From CAYFWT01 sp964346955 (GTDB lineage Bacteria; Patescibacteriota; Minisyncoccia; Portnoybacterales; UBA2143): a DNA stretch of 8,752 nt. Below the pieces are notes generated by a model. It was not told the DNA's origin, did not search any database, and saw nothing but the letters and a program-made list of their open reading frames with translations. The DNA lies in the NCBI GenBank assembly GCA_964346955.1, contig CAYFWT010000019.1, positions 1 to 8,752 of the forward strand, given 5' to 3'. The translations under genes were made by a program, and so were the position numbers. Shown one piece after another: positions 1 to 6,348 of the stretch. Within the stretch, counting starts at the first letter, position 1, and each line of letters starts with the position of its first letter.

Positions 1-810
1 TGTTCTTCTTCAACATCAGGTACTTTTACTGTTAACCGCTTACCTTATACACCAGGCTCTATCCCCTCGTTAGAAGTTTTTCCCGACTCTTTACTTATCA
101 ATGAAGGAGCAAGTTATACCAATACCAGAGAGGTAACCCTTACCTTGAAAGCAAATAATGTTACTTATATGATGATCTGCAACAACCTTAATTTTTCAGG
201 TTGTTTCCTTAAAGATTACCAAACTACGAAAGATTGGGTTCTTTCTGAAGGCGATGGAAAAAAAACCGTCTATGTTCGCCTTTTCGGCAAATCTACCTAT
301 TATCCAATTATTTCTACCACTATTATTTTAGATACCACTCTTCCTCCAGAAGAAGTTCCTGAAGAAGGAATAACCCCCGAAGAAGAAGTTCCGGAAGAAC
401 TCATTGAGGAAATAACTATTGAAGAACTCCAGCAAAAGATTGTTGAAATCTCAGCCAAGATTACCCAACTAAAAGCCCAACTTCAACAACTCTTAAAAAA
501 AGAATTTTTAGAGATTCCAGTTGATTATATATTTACTCTTAACCTTGTATATGACATGAGCAATGATGATGTGAGATATTTACAGATCTTCTTAAAAGCT
601 CAAGGTCCTGAGATTTATCCTGAAGGTATCGTGTCTGGTTGGTTTGGTCCTTTAACTAAAGCAGCTGTTATTCGCTTTCAGGAAAAATATGTTCATGACA
701 TTTTAGTTCCGTGGGGGTTAACCAAAGGAACAGGTTATGTTGGACCGAAAACTAGGGTTAAAATGAACGAGATTTTGGGAGAGGGAGTCGGCAATCAGAA
801 AATTTTATGA
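1..810 (+). CDS. Cell-surface protein with Ig-like domain, coiled coil and C-terminal peptidoglycan-binding domain (5' truncated)
   Basis: The reading frame is open from the first base, so the gene begins upstream and 269 residues are visible. A TTG at 145 lies inside the Ig-like domain and is not a credible start. Visible parts in order: an Ig-like module (about residues 25-113) with the DSLLINEGASYTNTREVTLTL and SEGDGKKTVYV signatures and ending ILDTT; an acidic Pro/Glu linker (114-138); a short coiled coil (139-168, EELQQKIVEISAKITQLKAQ); and a peptidoglycan_binding_1-type domain (about 178-259) containing MSNDDVRYLQIFLKAQ, GWFGPLTKAAVIRFQEKY and GTGYVGPKTR. Such proteins are generally exported and bind the cell wall while presenting repeat domains outside; the signal peptide would lie off the window. 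The TGA stop overlaps the next ATG (ATGA), which suggests translational coupling. The domain calls are strong; the biological role is unknown. Confidence 0.88.
   Translation, partial: CSSSTSGTFTVNRLPYTPGSIPSLEVFPDSLLINEGASYTNTREVTLTLKANNVTYMMICNNLNFSGCFLKDYQTTKDWVLSEGDGKKTVYVRLFGKSTYYPIISTTIILDTTLPPEEVPEEGITPEEEVPEELIEEITIEELQQKIVEISAKITQLKAQLQQLLKKEFLEIPVDYIFTLNLVYDMSNDDVRYLQIFLKAQGPEIYPEGIVSGWFGPLTKAAVIRFQEKYVHDILVPWGLTKGTGYVGPKTRVKMNEILGEGVGNQKIL
349..399 (+). repeat. 33-nt-period direct repeat encoding the acidic PEE/VPEE linker
   Basis: An 18-base unit at 349-366 (GAAGAAGTTCCTGAAGAA) recurs at 382-399 with one mismatch (T360 versus G393). The 33-base offset keeps the frame and gives two EEVPEE blocks 11 residues apart. 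It lies in the linker between the Ig-like domain and the coiled coil of the surface protein. A small in-frame duplication, or simple convergence on Glu/Pro codons, would explain it. Confidence 0.6.
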
Positions 811-2003
811 AAATCGTATTTATTATTATCGATGGATTAGGAGACAAGCCTATCTTAAAGCTCAAAAATAAAACACCGCTTGAAGCAGCTAAAACTCCTA
901 ATTTAGATTGGTTAGCTAAAAATGGGATTTGCGGCCAGACTAAGCCTTTTTATTTTCCTTGGCAAGGGTATCCTCGTTCAGACACCACTCATTTGGCTTT
1001 ATTCGGCTATAATCCCAAGATTTATTATTTGGGGCGAGGACCATATGAAGCTGCTGGCATTGGGTTTAATTTAAAAGAAGGAGATTTAGCCTTGAGAGCA
1101 AATTTTGGTACTGTAGATAAAAATCTCAAAGTGATTGACAGAAGAGCAGGGAGGATAAGTGAGACCCGACCATTAATAAAGGCCCTAAATGGAATTAAAA
1201 TTAAAGGAATTAGGTTCTTGGTTAAAAAATCTTATGGCCACCGGGCAGTACTGGTTTTACGAGGAAGGAAACTTTCTGAGAGAATTACAGACCCTGATCC
1301 CCATAAAGTTGGAATTAAAGTTAAGAAAGCTTTTCCTCAAAATAAATCCAGAGAGGCCAAATATACATCCCAAATTTTAAATAAATTTTTAGAAAAAGCC
1401 TATCAAACCTTAAAAAACCATCCTTCAAACAAAAAAAGAGAGAAATCAAGAAAGCTACCAGCTAATTACTTATTAGTTAGGGGAGCGGGTAAACCCAGAA
1501 AAATCCCCAGTTTCTATCAAAGATATAAATTAAAAGCTTGTTGTATTGCCGGTGGTACCCTCTATAAAGGAATTGCTAAAATTTTAGGGATGAAATTAAT
1601 AAAAATTAAAGGCGCCACAGGCTTTTCTAATACTAATCTTAAGGGCAAGTTTGAAAGAATTAAGAGAGCCCTTTTGAAAAACAACTTTGTTTTCTGTCAT
1701 ATCAAAGCTGCTGATAATTTAGCTGAAGACGGAAATTTTCAAGGCAAAAAAGCATTTATTGAGAGGATCGATAAAAACATAAAGCCCTTATTAAATTTAA
1801 AGAATACTCTAATTGTAATTACTGCTGACCATTCAACCTGCTCTTTACTTAAAAGACATTGTACAGAGCCTGTGCCAGTTTTAATATTTGGCAATGAGAC
1901 CGATAGGGTAGAAAAATTCAGCGAGAAGGCTTGTAAAAAGGGAAAATTGGGAAAAATTAATCAGCTTGATTTAATCAAAAGTATCTTGCTTTACACAAAA
2001 TAA
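807..2003 (+). CDS. apgM: 2,3-bisphosphoglycerate-independent phosphoglycerate mutase, archaeal type (aPGM)
   Basis: The product interconverts 3-phosphoglycerate and 2-phosphoglycerate in the cytoplasm (lower glycolysis/gluconeogenesis). At 398 residues it matches the archaeal-type family of the alkaline phosphatase superfamily, not the roughly 510-residue bacterial GpmI. Visible landmarks are the N-terminal IIDGLGD with metal ligand D9; the phosphorylated serine S58 in SDTTHLALFGY; the family segments RANFGTVD, DRRAGRISE and DPDPHKVG in the inserted domain (about 65-190); ANYLLVRGAGK; IAGGTLYKGIAKILGM; HIKAADNLAEDG (298-309); TADHS with D341 and H342; and H351 before EPVPVLIFG. By analogy with iPGM, the metal ligands D9, S58, D303, D341, H342 and H351 are all present. 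The histidine usual in D-x-x-x-H-D-G is E307 here. The ATG overlaps the stop of the surface-protein gene and no Shine-Dalgarno is evident, so it is probably translated by coupling. Confidence 0.93.
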   Translation: MKIVFIIIDGLGDKPILKLKNKTPLEAAKTPNLDWLAKNGICGQTKPFYFPWQGYPRSDTTHLALFGYNPKIYYLGRGPYEAAGIGFNLKEGDLALRANFGTVDKNLKVIDRRAGRISETRPLIKALNGIKIKGIRFLVKKSYGHRAVLVLRGRKLSERITDPDPHKVGIKVKKAFPQNKSREAKYTSQILNKFLEKAYQTLKNHPSNKKREKSRKLPANYLLVRGAGKPRKIPSFYQRYKLKACCIAGGTLYKGIAKILGMKLIKIKGATGFSNTNLKGKFERIKRALLKNNFVFCHIKAADNLAEDGNFQGKKAFIERIDKNIKPLLNLKNTLIVITADHSTCSLLKRHCTEPVPVLIFGNETDRVEKFSEKACKKGKLGKINQLDLIKSILLYTK

Positions 2004-2013
2004 AATTTATAAT
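1986..2013 (+). promoter_or_regulatory. Candidate sigma70-type promoter for the thioredoxin-fold gene
   Basis: A perfect TATAAT (2008-2013) sits 16 bases after TTGCTT (1986-1991), inside and just after the 3' end of apgM. A start about seven bases downstream would fall near 2020, leaving only about six untranslated bases before the ATG at 2026. AT-rich DNA yields chance TATAAT matches. The support is that the same hexamer pair, at 17-base spacing, occurs before acsA. Confidence 0.4.
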
Positions 2014-2025
2014 ATACTTTGATAT

Positions 2026-2991
2026 ATGGTCGATAATCTAAATAAAATTTTAATTCCCTTAGCTATTATTGTTGCGGCCATTATTGTTGGTGGCGCTTTA
2101 GTTTATATAAGCCTTTCTTCACCTAAAGAAGAAAACATTTTAACTGGCCAAGAAGTTGGAGAAAAGGTAATAGATTTTCTTAATCAGAATATTTTAAAAG
2201 GACAGGCGACTGCCTCTTTGGTAGGTGTGGCAGAAGAAAGGGGGTTATATAAGTTAACCTTTACCATTGAAGGCCAAGAGATAACTTCTTATGCCACCAA
2301 AGATGGGAAATTCTTATTTCCAGAACCCGTTGATCTAGACCAAGAGCCTCCTAGCTCGGAGGAAGAAAATGGAACCCAAGAAACGCCAAAAACAGAAGCA
2401 CCTGATGTTAAATTATTTATTATGTCTTTTTGCCCTTATGGAAACCAGACAGAAGAACTTATGGTGCCAGTTGTAGGACTTTTAGGAGAGAAAGCAGAAA
2501 TAGAGCCACACTATGTTATTTACAGTAATTATAGAGGCGGAGGGCCAGAATTCTGTCTGGACGAAGAGAATAAATATTGTTCAATGCATGGCGTCCAGGA
2601 ACTTAATCAAGGCGTAAGAGAACTTTGTGTTTATAAATACCAAAAAGATAAATTTTGGGACTTTCTGAAAGAAATAAATAAGAATTGCTCAAGTCAAAAC
2701 GCTGACACTTGTTGGGAGCCAGTGGCTCAGGATATGGGATTAGACGTTCAACAAATAAAAGATTGCCAGAAAAACGAAGCTTTTAGCTTATTAACAGAAG
2801 AACTATCTCTCAATAAAAAATATGGGGTAAGGGGCTCTCCTCAGCTGTTTATAAATGATGTGGAATATAAGGGAAGCAGGAGTTCAGAGGCTTATAAGGG
2901 TGCCATTTGCGCTGCCTTCGAGGAACCGCCAGAAGAATGTAAACAAGTTTTAAGCGGCGGTAGTGATTCTCCAAGTGGTGGCTGCCAATAA
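2026..2991 (+). CDS. Membrane-anchored thioredoxin-fold (DsbA/GILT-like) protein with a single-cysteine CPYG site
   Basis: This 321-residue protein is probably an extracytoplasmic thiol oxidoreductase or disulfide isomerase. A hydrophobic segment (about 8-31) follows a short N-terminus and has no clear cleavage site, so it looks like an uncleaved N-in anchor. A small alpha/beta domain (about 38-105, GLYKLTFTIEGQEITSYATK) and an acidic linker (106-126) precede the thioredoxin-fold domain (127-306). Its active-site position reads SFCPYG: C136 is present but the second cysteine of CxxC is G139. GSPQLFING-like residues 270-277 supply the expected cis-proline, P272. Ten cysteines are present (136, 177, 185, 201, 221, 229, 247, 295, 305, 320). 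The stretch CSMHGVQELNQGVRELC (185-201) resembles the eukaryotic GILT signature. The C-terminus ends SGGCQ. The fold is clear; the actual reaction is uncertain because the CxxC is incomplete. A cytoplasmic-type glutaredoxin gene follows after ten bases. Confidence 0.82.
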   Translation: MVDNLNKILIPLAIIVAAIIVGGALVYISLSSPKEENILTGQEVGEKVIDFLNQNILKGQATASLVGVAEERGLYKLTFTIEGQEITSYATKDGKFLFPEPVDLDQEPPSSEEENGTQETPKTEAPDVKLFIMSFCPYGNQTEELMVPVVGLLGEKAEIEPHYVIYSNYRGGGPEFCLDEENKYCSMHGVQELNQGVRELCVYKYQKDKFWDFLKEINKNCSSQNADTCWEPVAQDMGLDVQQIKDCQKNEAFSLLTEELSLNKKYGVRGSPQLFINDVEYKGSRSSEAYKGAICAAFEEPPEECKQVLSGGSDSPSGGCQ

Positions 2992-3001
2992 ATTTTCAAT
3001 T

Positions 3002-3235
3002 ATGGTAAAAATCTATTCCACACCAACTTGTCCTTATTGCATAACATTAAAAGAATTCTTAAAGGAAAATAACATTGAATTTGAGGATATTGACGTTTCC
3101 CAAAACAAAACTGCTTTAGATGAAATGGTTAAAAAATCAGACCAGATGGGTGTGCCAGTAATTGATATTGACGGCCAAATTGTAGTAGGATTTGATAAAG
3201 AAAAAATATCAGAGCTTTTAAATATGAAAGAATAA
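3002..3235 (+). CDS. Glutaredoxin-like thiol-disulfide oxidoreductase (NrdH/YruB-like)
   Basis: This is a compact 77-residue cytoplasmic redox protein. It has the glutaredoxin beta-alpha-beta start MVKIYSTPTCPYC, with the active CxxC at C10-C13, an ENNIEFEDIDV second strand, the cis-proline P52 in MGVPVIDIDG, and the VVGFDKEKISELL tail typical of NrdH/YruB-type proteins. The ATG at 3002 was chosen. An in-frame GTG at 2963 would add 13 residues before the first beta strand and overlap the upstream gene, which does not fit the family. No Shine-Dalgarno is visible before 3002. It could reduce ribonucleotide reductase or other thiols; the partner cannot be told from the window. The ten-base spacing to the membrane thioredoxin-fold gene suggests co-transcription and perhaps a linked redox role. 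Confidence 0.9.
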   Translation: MVKIYSTPTCPYCITLKEFLKENNIEFEDIDVSQNKTALDEMVKKSDQMGVPVIDIDGQIVVGFDKEKISELLNMKE

Positions 3236-3240
3236 AAAAT

Positions 3241-3246
3241 TATAAA
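3241..3246 (+). promoter_or_regulatory. Weak candidate -10 box before gap
   Basis: TATAAA lies in the 21-base gap between the glutaredoxin-like gene and gap, ending ten bases before the ATG at 3257. A start there would give an almost leaderless gap transcript. No convincing -35 hexamer lies 16-18 bases upstream, and the gap is nearly all A/T, so simple read-through from upstream is at least as likely. Confidence 0.2.
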
Positions 3247-3256
3247 TTCTAATTTT

Positions 3257-4279
3257 ATGCCAATAAAAATTGCAATTAATGGTTTTGGTCGAATAGGCCG
3301 GCCAACTTTTAAGAAAATTTTAAAAGACCACCCGGATTTGGAGATAGTAGCAATTAATGATTTAACAGATACCAAAACTCTTGCCCATTTGTTAAGATAT
3401 GATTCTGTTTATGGAATTTACGATAAACAAGTAAAATTTACTGAGGATTCCCTTTTAATTGATGGTACTAACGATGGGAAAAAAGTTCAAGCTTTAGCTG
3501 AAACCGATCCTACAAAACTTTACTGGAAAGAATTAGGAATTGATATTGTTTTAGAGTGCACCGGCCACTTCACAGATTATGAAGGAGCAAAAAAGCATTT
3601 GGTCTCGGGTGCTAAAAAAGTAATAATTTCTGCCCCCTCTAAAAGCCCAGAAGTTCCAATGTTTGTTTTGGGAGTGAATGAGGAAAAATATAATCCCAAA
3701 GAAGATAATGTAATATCAATGGCTTCTTGCACCACAAATTGTTTAGCTCCGGTAGCTAAGGTTTTAGATGATAACTTTAAGATAGTTCGCGGCTTTATGA
3801 CTACTTGCCACAGCTATACCAACGATCAAAGGATTTTAGATTTAGCCCACAAAGACTTAAGAAGGGCCAGAGCTGCAGCCTTAAATATTATTCCCACCTC
3901 TACAGGGGCTGCCAAAGCCATTGGAAAAGTTATTCCAGAGCTCGATGACAAATTAGATGGCATAGCTTTTCGAGTTCCCGTTCCTACCGTTTCAATTTTA
4001 GATTTGATTTGCGAGGTAAAAAATAAAGCGACAACTGAAGAAGTAAATTATACGCTAAAAAAAGCTTCGGAAGCTAAAGATTTCAAAGGTATTTTGGGAG
4101 TAGAGGACACTCCCTTGGTTTCTTCTGACTATATCGGTAACTCTTTTTCAGCCGTTGTTGATAGTTCCTTAACTATGGCTAAAGACAACTTAGTTAAGGT
4201 TGTCGCCTGGTACGACAACGAATGGGCCTATGCTTGCCGCTTAGCGGAATTCGCTGAATATATCGCGAAAAAGTTATAA
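3257..4279 (+). CDS. gap: Type I glyceraldehyde-3-phosphate dehydrogenase
   Basis: The enzyme oxidises and phosphorylates glyceraldehyde-3-phosphate to 1,3-bisphosphoglycerate, or does the reverse, in the cytoplasm. At 340 residues it is full length. The Rossmann start is KIAINGFGRIGRPTFKK; D35 in INDLTD favours NAD; the catalytic cysteine is C158 in ASCTTNC and the catalytic base is H185 in TTCHSYTNDQ. HKDLRRARAAALNIIPTSTGAAKAIG, FRVPVPTVS and the closing WYDNEWAYACRLAEF are diagnostic. The usual Leu-Pro of NAD enzymes before HKDLRR is Leu-Ala here (L196-A197), while the Asp is kept, so NAD is the likely main cofactor with some doubt. There is no adjacent pgk. The gene ends 29 bases before a strong terminator, closing the upstream transcription unit. 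Confidence 0.97.
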   Translation: MPIKIAINGFGRIGRPTFKKILKDHPDLEIVAINDLTDTKTLAHLLRYDSVYGIYDKQVKFTEDSLLIDGTNDGKKVQALAETDPTKLYWKELGIDIVLECTGHFTDYEGAKKHLVSGAKKVIISAPSKSPEVPMFVLGVNEEKYNPKEDNVISMASCTTNCLAPVAKVLDDNFKIVRGFMTTCHSYTNDQRILDLAHKDLRRARAAALNIIPTSTGAAKAIGKVIPELDDKLDGIAFRVPVPTVSILDLICEVKNKATTEEVNYTLKKASEAKDFKGILGVEDTPLVSSDYIGNSFSAVVDSSLTMAKDNLVKVVAWYDNEWAYACRLAEFAEYIAKKL

Positions 4280-4308
4280 TTTTAGATTAATTAATACTTG
4301 TCAGCAAT

Positions 4309-4338
4309 TGAGCGAGGCTAAACCTCGCTCAGTTTTTT
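4309..4338 (+). terminator. Intrinsic terminator after gap
   Basis: A perfect nine-base-pair stem, TGAGCGAGG (4309-4317) with CCTCGCTCA (4323-4331), encloses the five-base loop CTAAA and is followed by G and six Ts (4333-4338). Its GC-rich stem stands out in this AT-rich region. It separates the gap unit from the acsA-ppsA unit. Confidence 0.92.
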
Positions 4339-4346
4339 ATTTATCT

Positions 4347-4375
4347 TTGCTTGAGATTTTTATTTCCGGTATAAT
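4347..4375 (+). promoter_or_regulatory. Candidate sigma70-type promoter for acsA-ppsA
   Basis: TTGCTT (4347-4352), 17 bases, then a perfect TATAAT (4370-4375), placed just after the gap terminator. A start near 4382 would leave a leader of about 26 bases before the ATG at 4408. A second TATAAT at 4381-4386 has no -35 at proper spacing. The position between a terminator and the first gene of a unit makes a promoter here very likely; the exact hexamers are less sure. Confidence 0.55.
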
Positions 4376-4407
4376 AAAAGTATAATAATAATTTTAAGTA
4401 TTAAAAT

Positions 4408-6348
4408 ATGGCTAATAAAAATCAAAAGCTCATCAAAAAAGATAACTTGTACTATCCAACCAAAGATTTTCAGAAAAGAGCTTGGGTAAATGCAGATTCA
4501 ATTTACAAAGAAGCTACCAAAGATCCAGTTAAATTCTGGGAAAAGTTATCTCAAGAGCTTCTTTGGCAAAAGCAATGGAAAGAAACCTTTTTACATGATC
4601 CTCCTCACTTTCAATGGTTTGTTGGAGGCAAATTGAATATTACTGAAAATTGTTTAGAGAGGAATCTGGAAAAGGCAAGAGATAAAGTAGCTTTAATCTG
4701 GGAACCAGAGCCACTTAAAGAAAAAGAAAGACGTTTAACTTATTATGATTTATATCGAGAAGTTAATAAATTTTCCAATGCTTTAAAAAAACTGGGAGTA
4801 AAAAAAGGAGATAGGGTCGGAATTTATCTGCCAATGATTCCAGAAGTTATGATTTCAATGTTAGCCTGTGCCAGAATTGGCGCAATTCATGCTGTAGTTT
4901 TTTCTGCCTTCTCGCCTCAGGCCCTGAGAATAAGACTTCAAGATACCGAAGCTAAAATTTTAATTACAGCTGATGGATATTACCGGAGAGGTCAGATTAT
5001 TAACTTAAAACAAAACGCTGATGAAGGCGTAAAGGAAACTAAAGTAGAGAAAGTCATTGTAGTAAAAAGGGCAGGCAATGAAATCTTCTGGCAAGAAAAC
5101 CGAGATCTCTGGTGGCAAGATTTAGTTAAAACAGAAAATGATGTTTGTCAGCCAGAAATAATGGATTCAGAAGACATTTTGTTTATTCTTTATACAAGTG
5201 GCAGTACTGGCAAGCCAAAAGGTTGTGTCCACACCTGCGGTGGTTATACTGTTCAAGCTAATTTTACCGGAAAGTGGATATTTGATTTAAAAGAGGATGA
5301 CATTTTTTGGTCAATGGCCGATGTTGGCTGGATAACAGGTCATACCTATAGTTGTTATGGTCCTTTACTTTGCGGAATAACTTTTGTTATTTTTGAAGGA
5401 GCGCCTGACTGGCCAAGTCCTGATAGATGGTGCCAAATAATTGAGAAATATAGTGTGACAACTTTCTACACGGCCCCCACGGCTATCCGAATGTTCGAAA
5501 AATATGGAGCAGACCTTCTAAAAAAATATAAATTTGACACGCTACAAATTTTGGGCTCTGTAGGTGAGCCAATAGATGACGCTGCCTGGCATTGGTATTT
5601 TAAAGAAGTTGGCAAAGAGAAGTGTCCGATAGTAGATACTTGGTGGCAGACAGAAACCGGAGGAATCTTGATTACTTCTTTGCCAGGAATTGGACCCTTT
5701 AAACCAGCTTTTGCTGGTCTTCCTTTTCCCGGAATTAAAGTTGATATTTTAGATGAAAAGGGGAGGTCTTTACCAGCTAATAAAGAAGGTAATTTAGTTC
5801 TTCTGCCCCCATTTTCTCCGGGCCTGCTCCGAGGGGTTTATAAAAATCCAGAAAAATATCTAAAAACTTACTGGACAGAATATGGAAATAAAATATATTT
5901 TACTTCAGACGCAGCTTACAAAGATAAAGATGGTTTGATCAGAATTGTTGGCAGGGTAGATGATGTTATTAAAGTTGCTGGCCACAGAGTAACCACTGGG
6001 GAGCTAGAAAGTGCCGTTGCCAAACATTTAGATATTACAGAATGTGCCATAGTTGGTGTACCAGATGAAATAAAAGGAGAAGTACCAGTAGCTTTCGTGG
6101 TTTCAAAAGAGAAAAAAGAGGTTGGGGAGATAGAAAAGGGCGTTATTGACCAGGTTAAAAAAGAAATTGGGCCTATTGCCTTGCCAAAGAAAGTTTATTT
6201 AGTAGAGGATTTACCAAAAACCAGATCCGGTAAAATTATGAGAAGAATTTTAAGAAAATTATTTACTGGAGAAGAATTAGGCGATTTATCTACCTTAGCT
6301 AATCCCGAAAGCGTTGATAAATTAAGAGAAGTTATTAAAAATGAGTAA
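4408..6348 (+). CDS. acsA: Acetyl-CoA synthetase, AMP-forming
   Basis: The enzyme activates acetate with ATP and CoA to acetyl-CoA, AMP and PPi through an acetyl-adenylate. Its 646 residues are close to the usual 650. An N-terminal ACAS_N segment (about 31-85, FWEKLSQELLWQKQW) precedes the adenylate-forming core. Motifs are the phosphate-binding loop YTSGSTGKPKG (262-272); the acetate-pocket segment ADVGWITGHTY (304-314); DTWWQTETGG (410-419), whose tryptophan keeps the acyl pocket small; the hinge GRVDDVIKVAGHR (515-527); and the C-terminal PKTRSGKIMRR with catalytic K609, the lysine that is acetylated in well-studied homologues. These features favour acetate over longer acyl groups. It opens a two-gene unit behind its own candidate promoter, and its stop lies inside ppsA (eight-base overlap). 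No Shine-Dalgarno is seen; AT-rich sequence abuts the ATG. Confidence 0.97.
   Translation: MANKNQKLIKKDNLYYPTKDFQKRAWVNADSIYKEATKDPVKFWEKLSQELLWQKQWKETFLHDPPHFQWFVGGKLNITENCLERNLEKARDKVALIWEPEPLKEKERRLTYYDLYREVNKFSNALKKLGVKKGDRVGIYLPMIPEVMISMLACARIGAIHAVVFSAFSPQALRIRLQDTEAKILITADGYYRRGQIINLKQNADEGVKETKVEKVIVVKRAGNEIFWQENRDLWWQDLVKTENDVCQPEIMDSEDILFILYTSGSTGKPKGCVHTCGGYTVQANFTGKWIFDLKEDDIFWSMADVGWITGHTYSCYGPLLCGITFVIFEGAPDWPSPDRWCQIIEKYSVTTFYTAPTAIRMFEKYGADLLKKYKFDTLQILGSVGEPIDDAAWHWYFKEVGKEKCPIVDTWWQTETGGILITSLPGIGPFKPAFAGLPFPGIKVDILDEKGRSLPANKEGNLVLLPPFSPGLLRGVYKNPEKYLKTYWTEYGNKIYFTSDAAYKDKDGLIRIVGRVDDVIKVAGHRVTTGELESAVAKHLDITECAIVGVPDEIKGEVPVAFVVSKEKKEVGEIEKGVIDQVKKEIGPIALPKKVYLVEDLPKTRSGKIMRRILRKLFTGEELGDLSTLANPESVDKLREVIKNE

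Noticed and set aside
145..147. TTG as the start of the surface-protein gene
   Set aside because: The same frame is open and codes for the first half of the Ig-like domain back to base 1, so the gene enters from the left edge.
808..810. TGA recoding as glycine (as in Gracilibacteria/SR1)
   Set aside because: No in-frame TGA interrupts any of the seven genes, and the only TGA used falls just where the peptidoglycan-binding protein should end.
1189..1380. Plus-strand open frame of 63 codons inside apgM
   Set aside because: It is out of frame within a conserved gene and its Leu/Lys-rich product looks like a frame shadow.
2963..3001. GTG start giving a longer glutaredoxin-like protein
   Set aside because: It would add 13 residues ahead of the first beta strand and overlap the upstream gene; the ATG at 3002 gives the family's normal N-terminus.
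3236..3256. AAAATTA/TAATTTT inverted repeat before gap as a terminator or operator
   Set aside because: All pairs are A-T, the hairpin would be weak, no T-run follows, and such palindromes are expected by chance in this AT-rich gap.
3034..3375. Minus-strand open frame of 113 codons
   Set aside because: It lies opposite the glutaredoxin-like gene and the start of gap, shows low-complexity composition and no recognisable domain; it is a shadow of real genes.
4381..4386. Second TATAAT as the acsA -10 box
   Set aside because: No plausible -35 hexamer lies 16-18 bases upstream, whereas the TATAAT at 4370 has one at 17 bases.
4391..4407. ATTTTAA/TTAAAAT palindrome directly before the acsA ATG as an operator or RNA switch
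   Set aside because: A seven-pair all-A/T stem with a three-base loop is weakly stable and likely by chance; there is no second copy or longer leader to support regulation.
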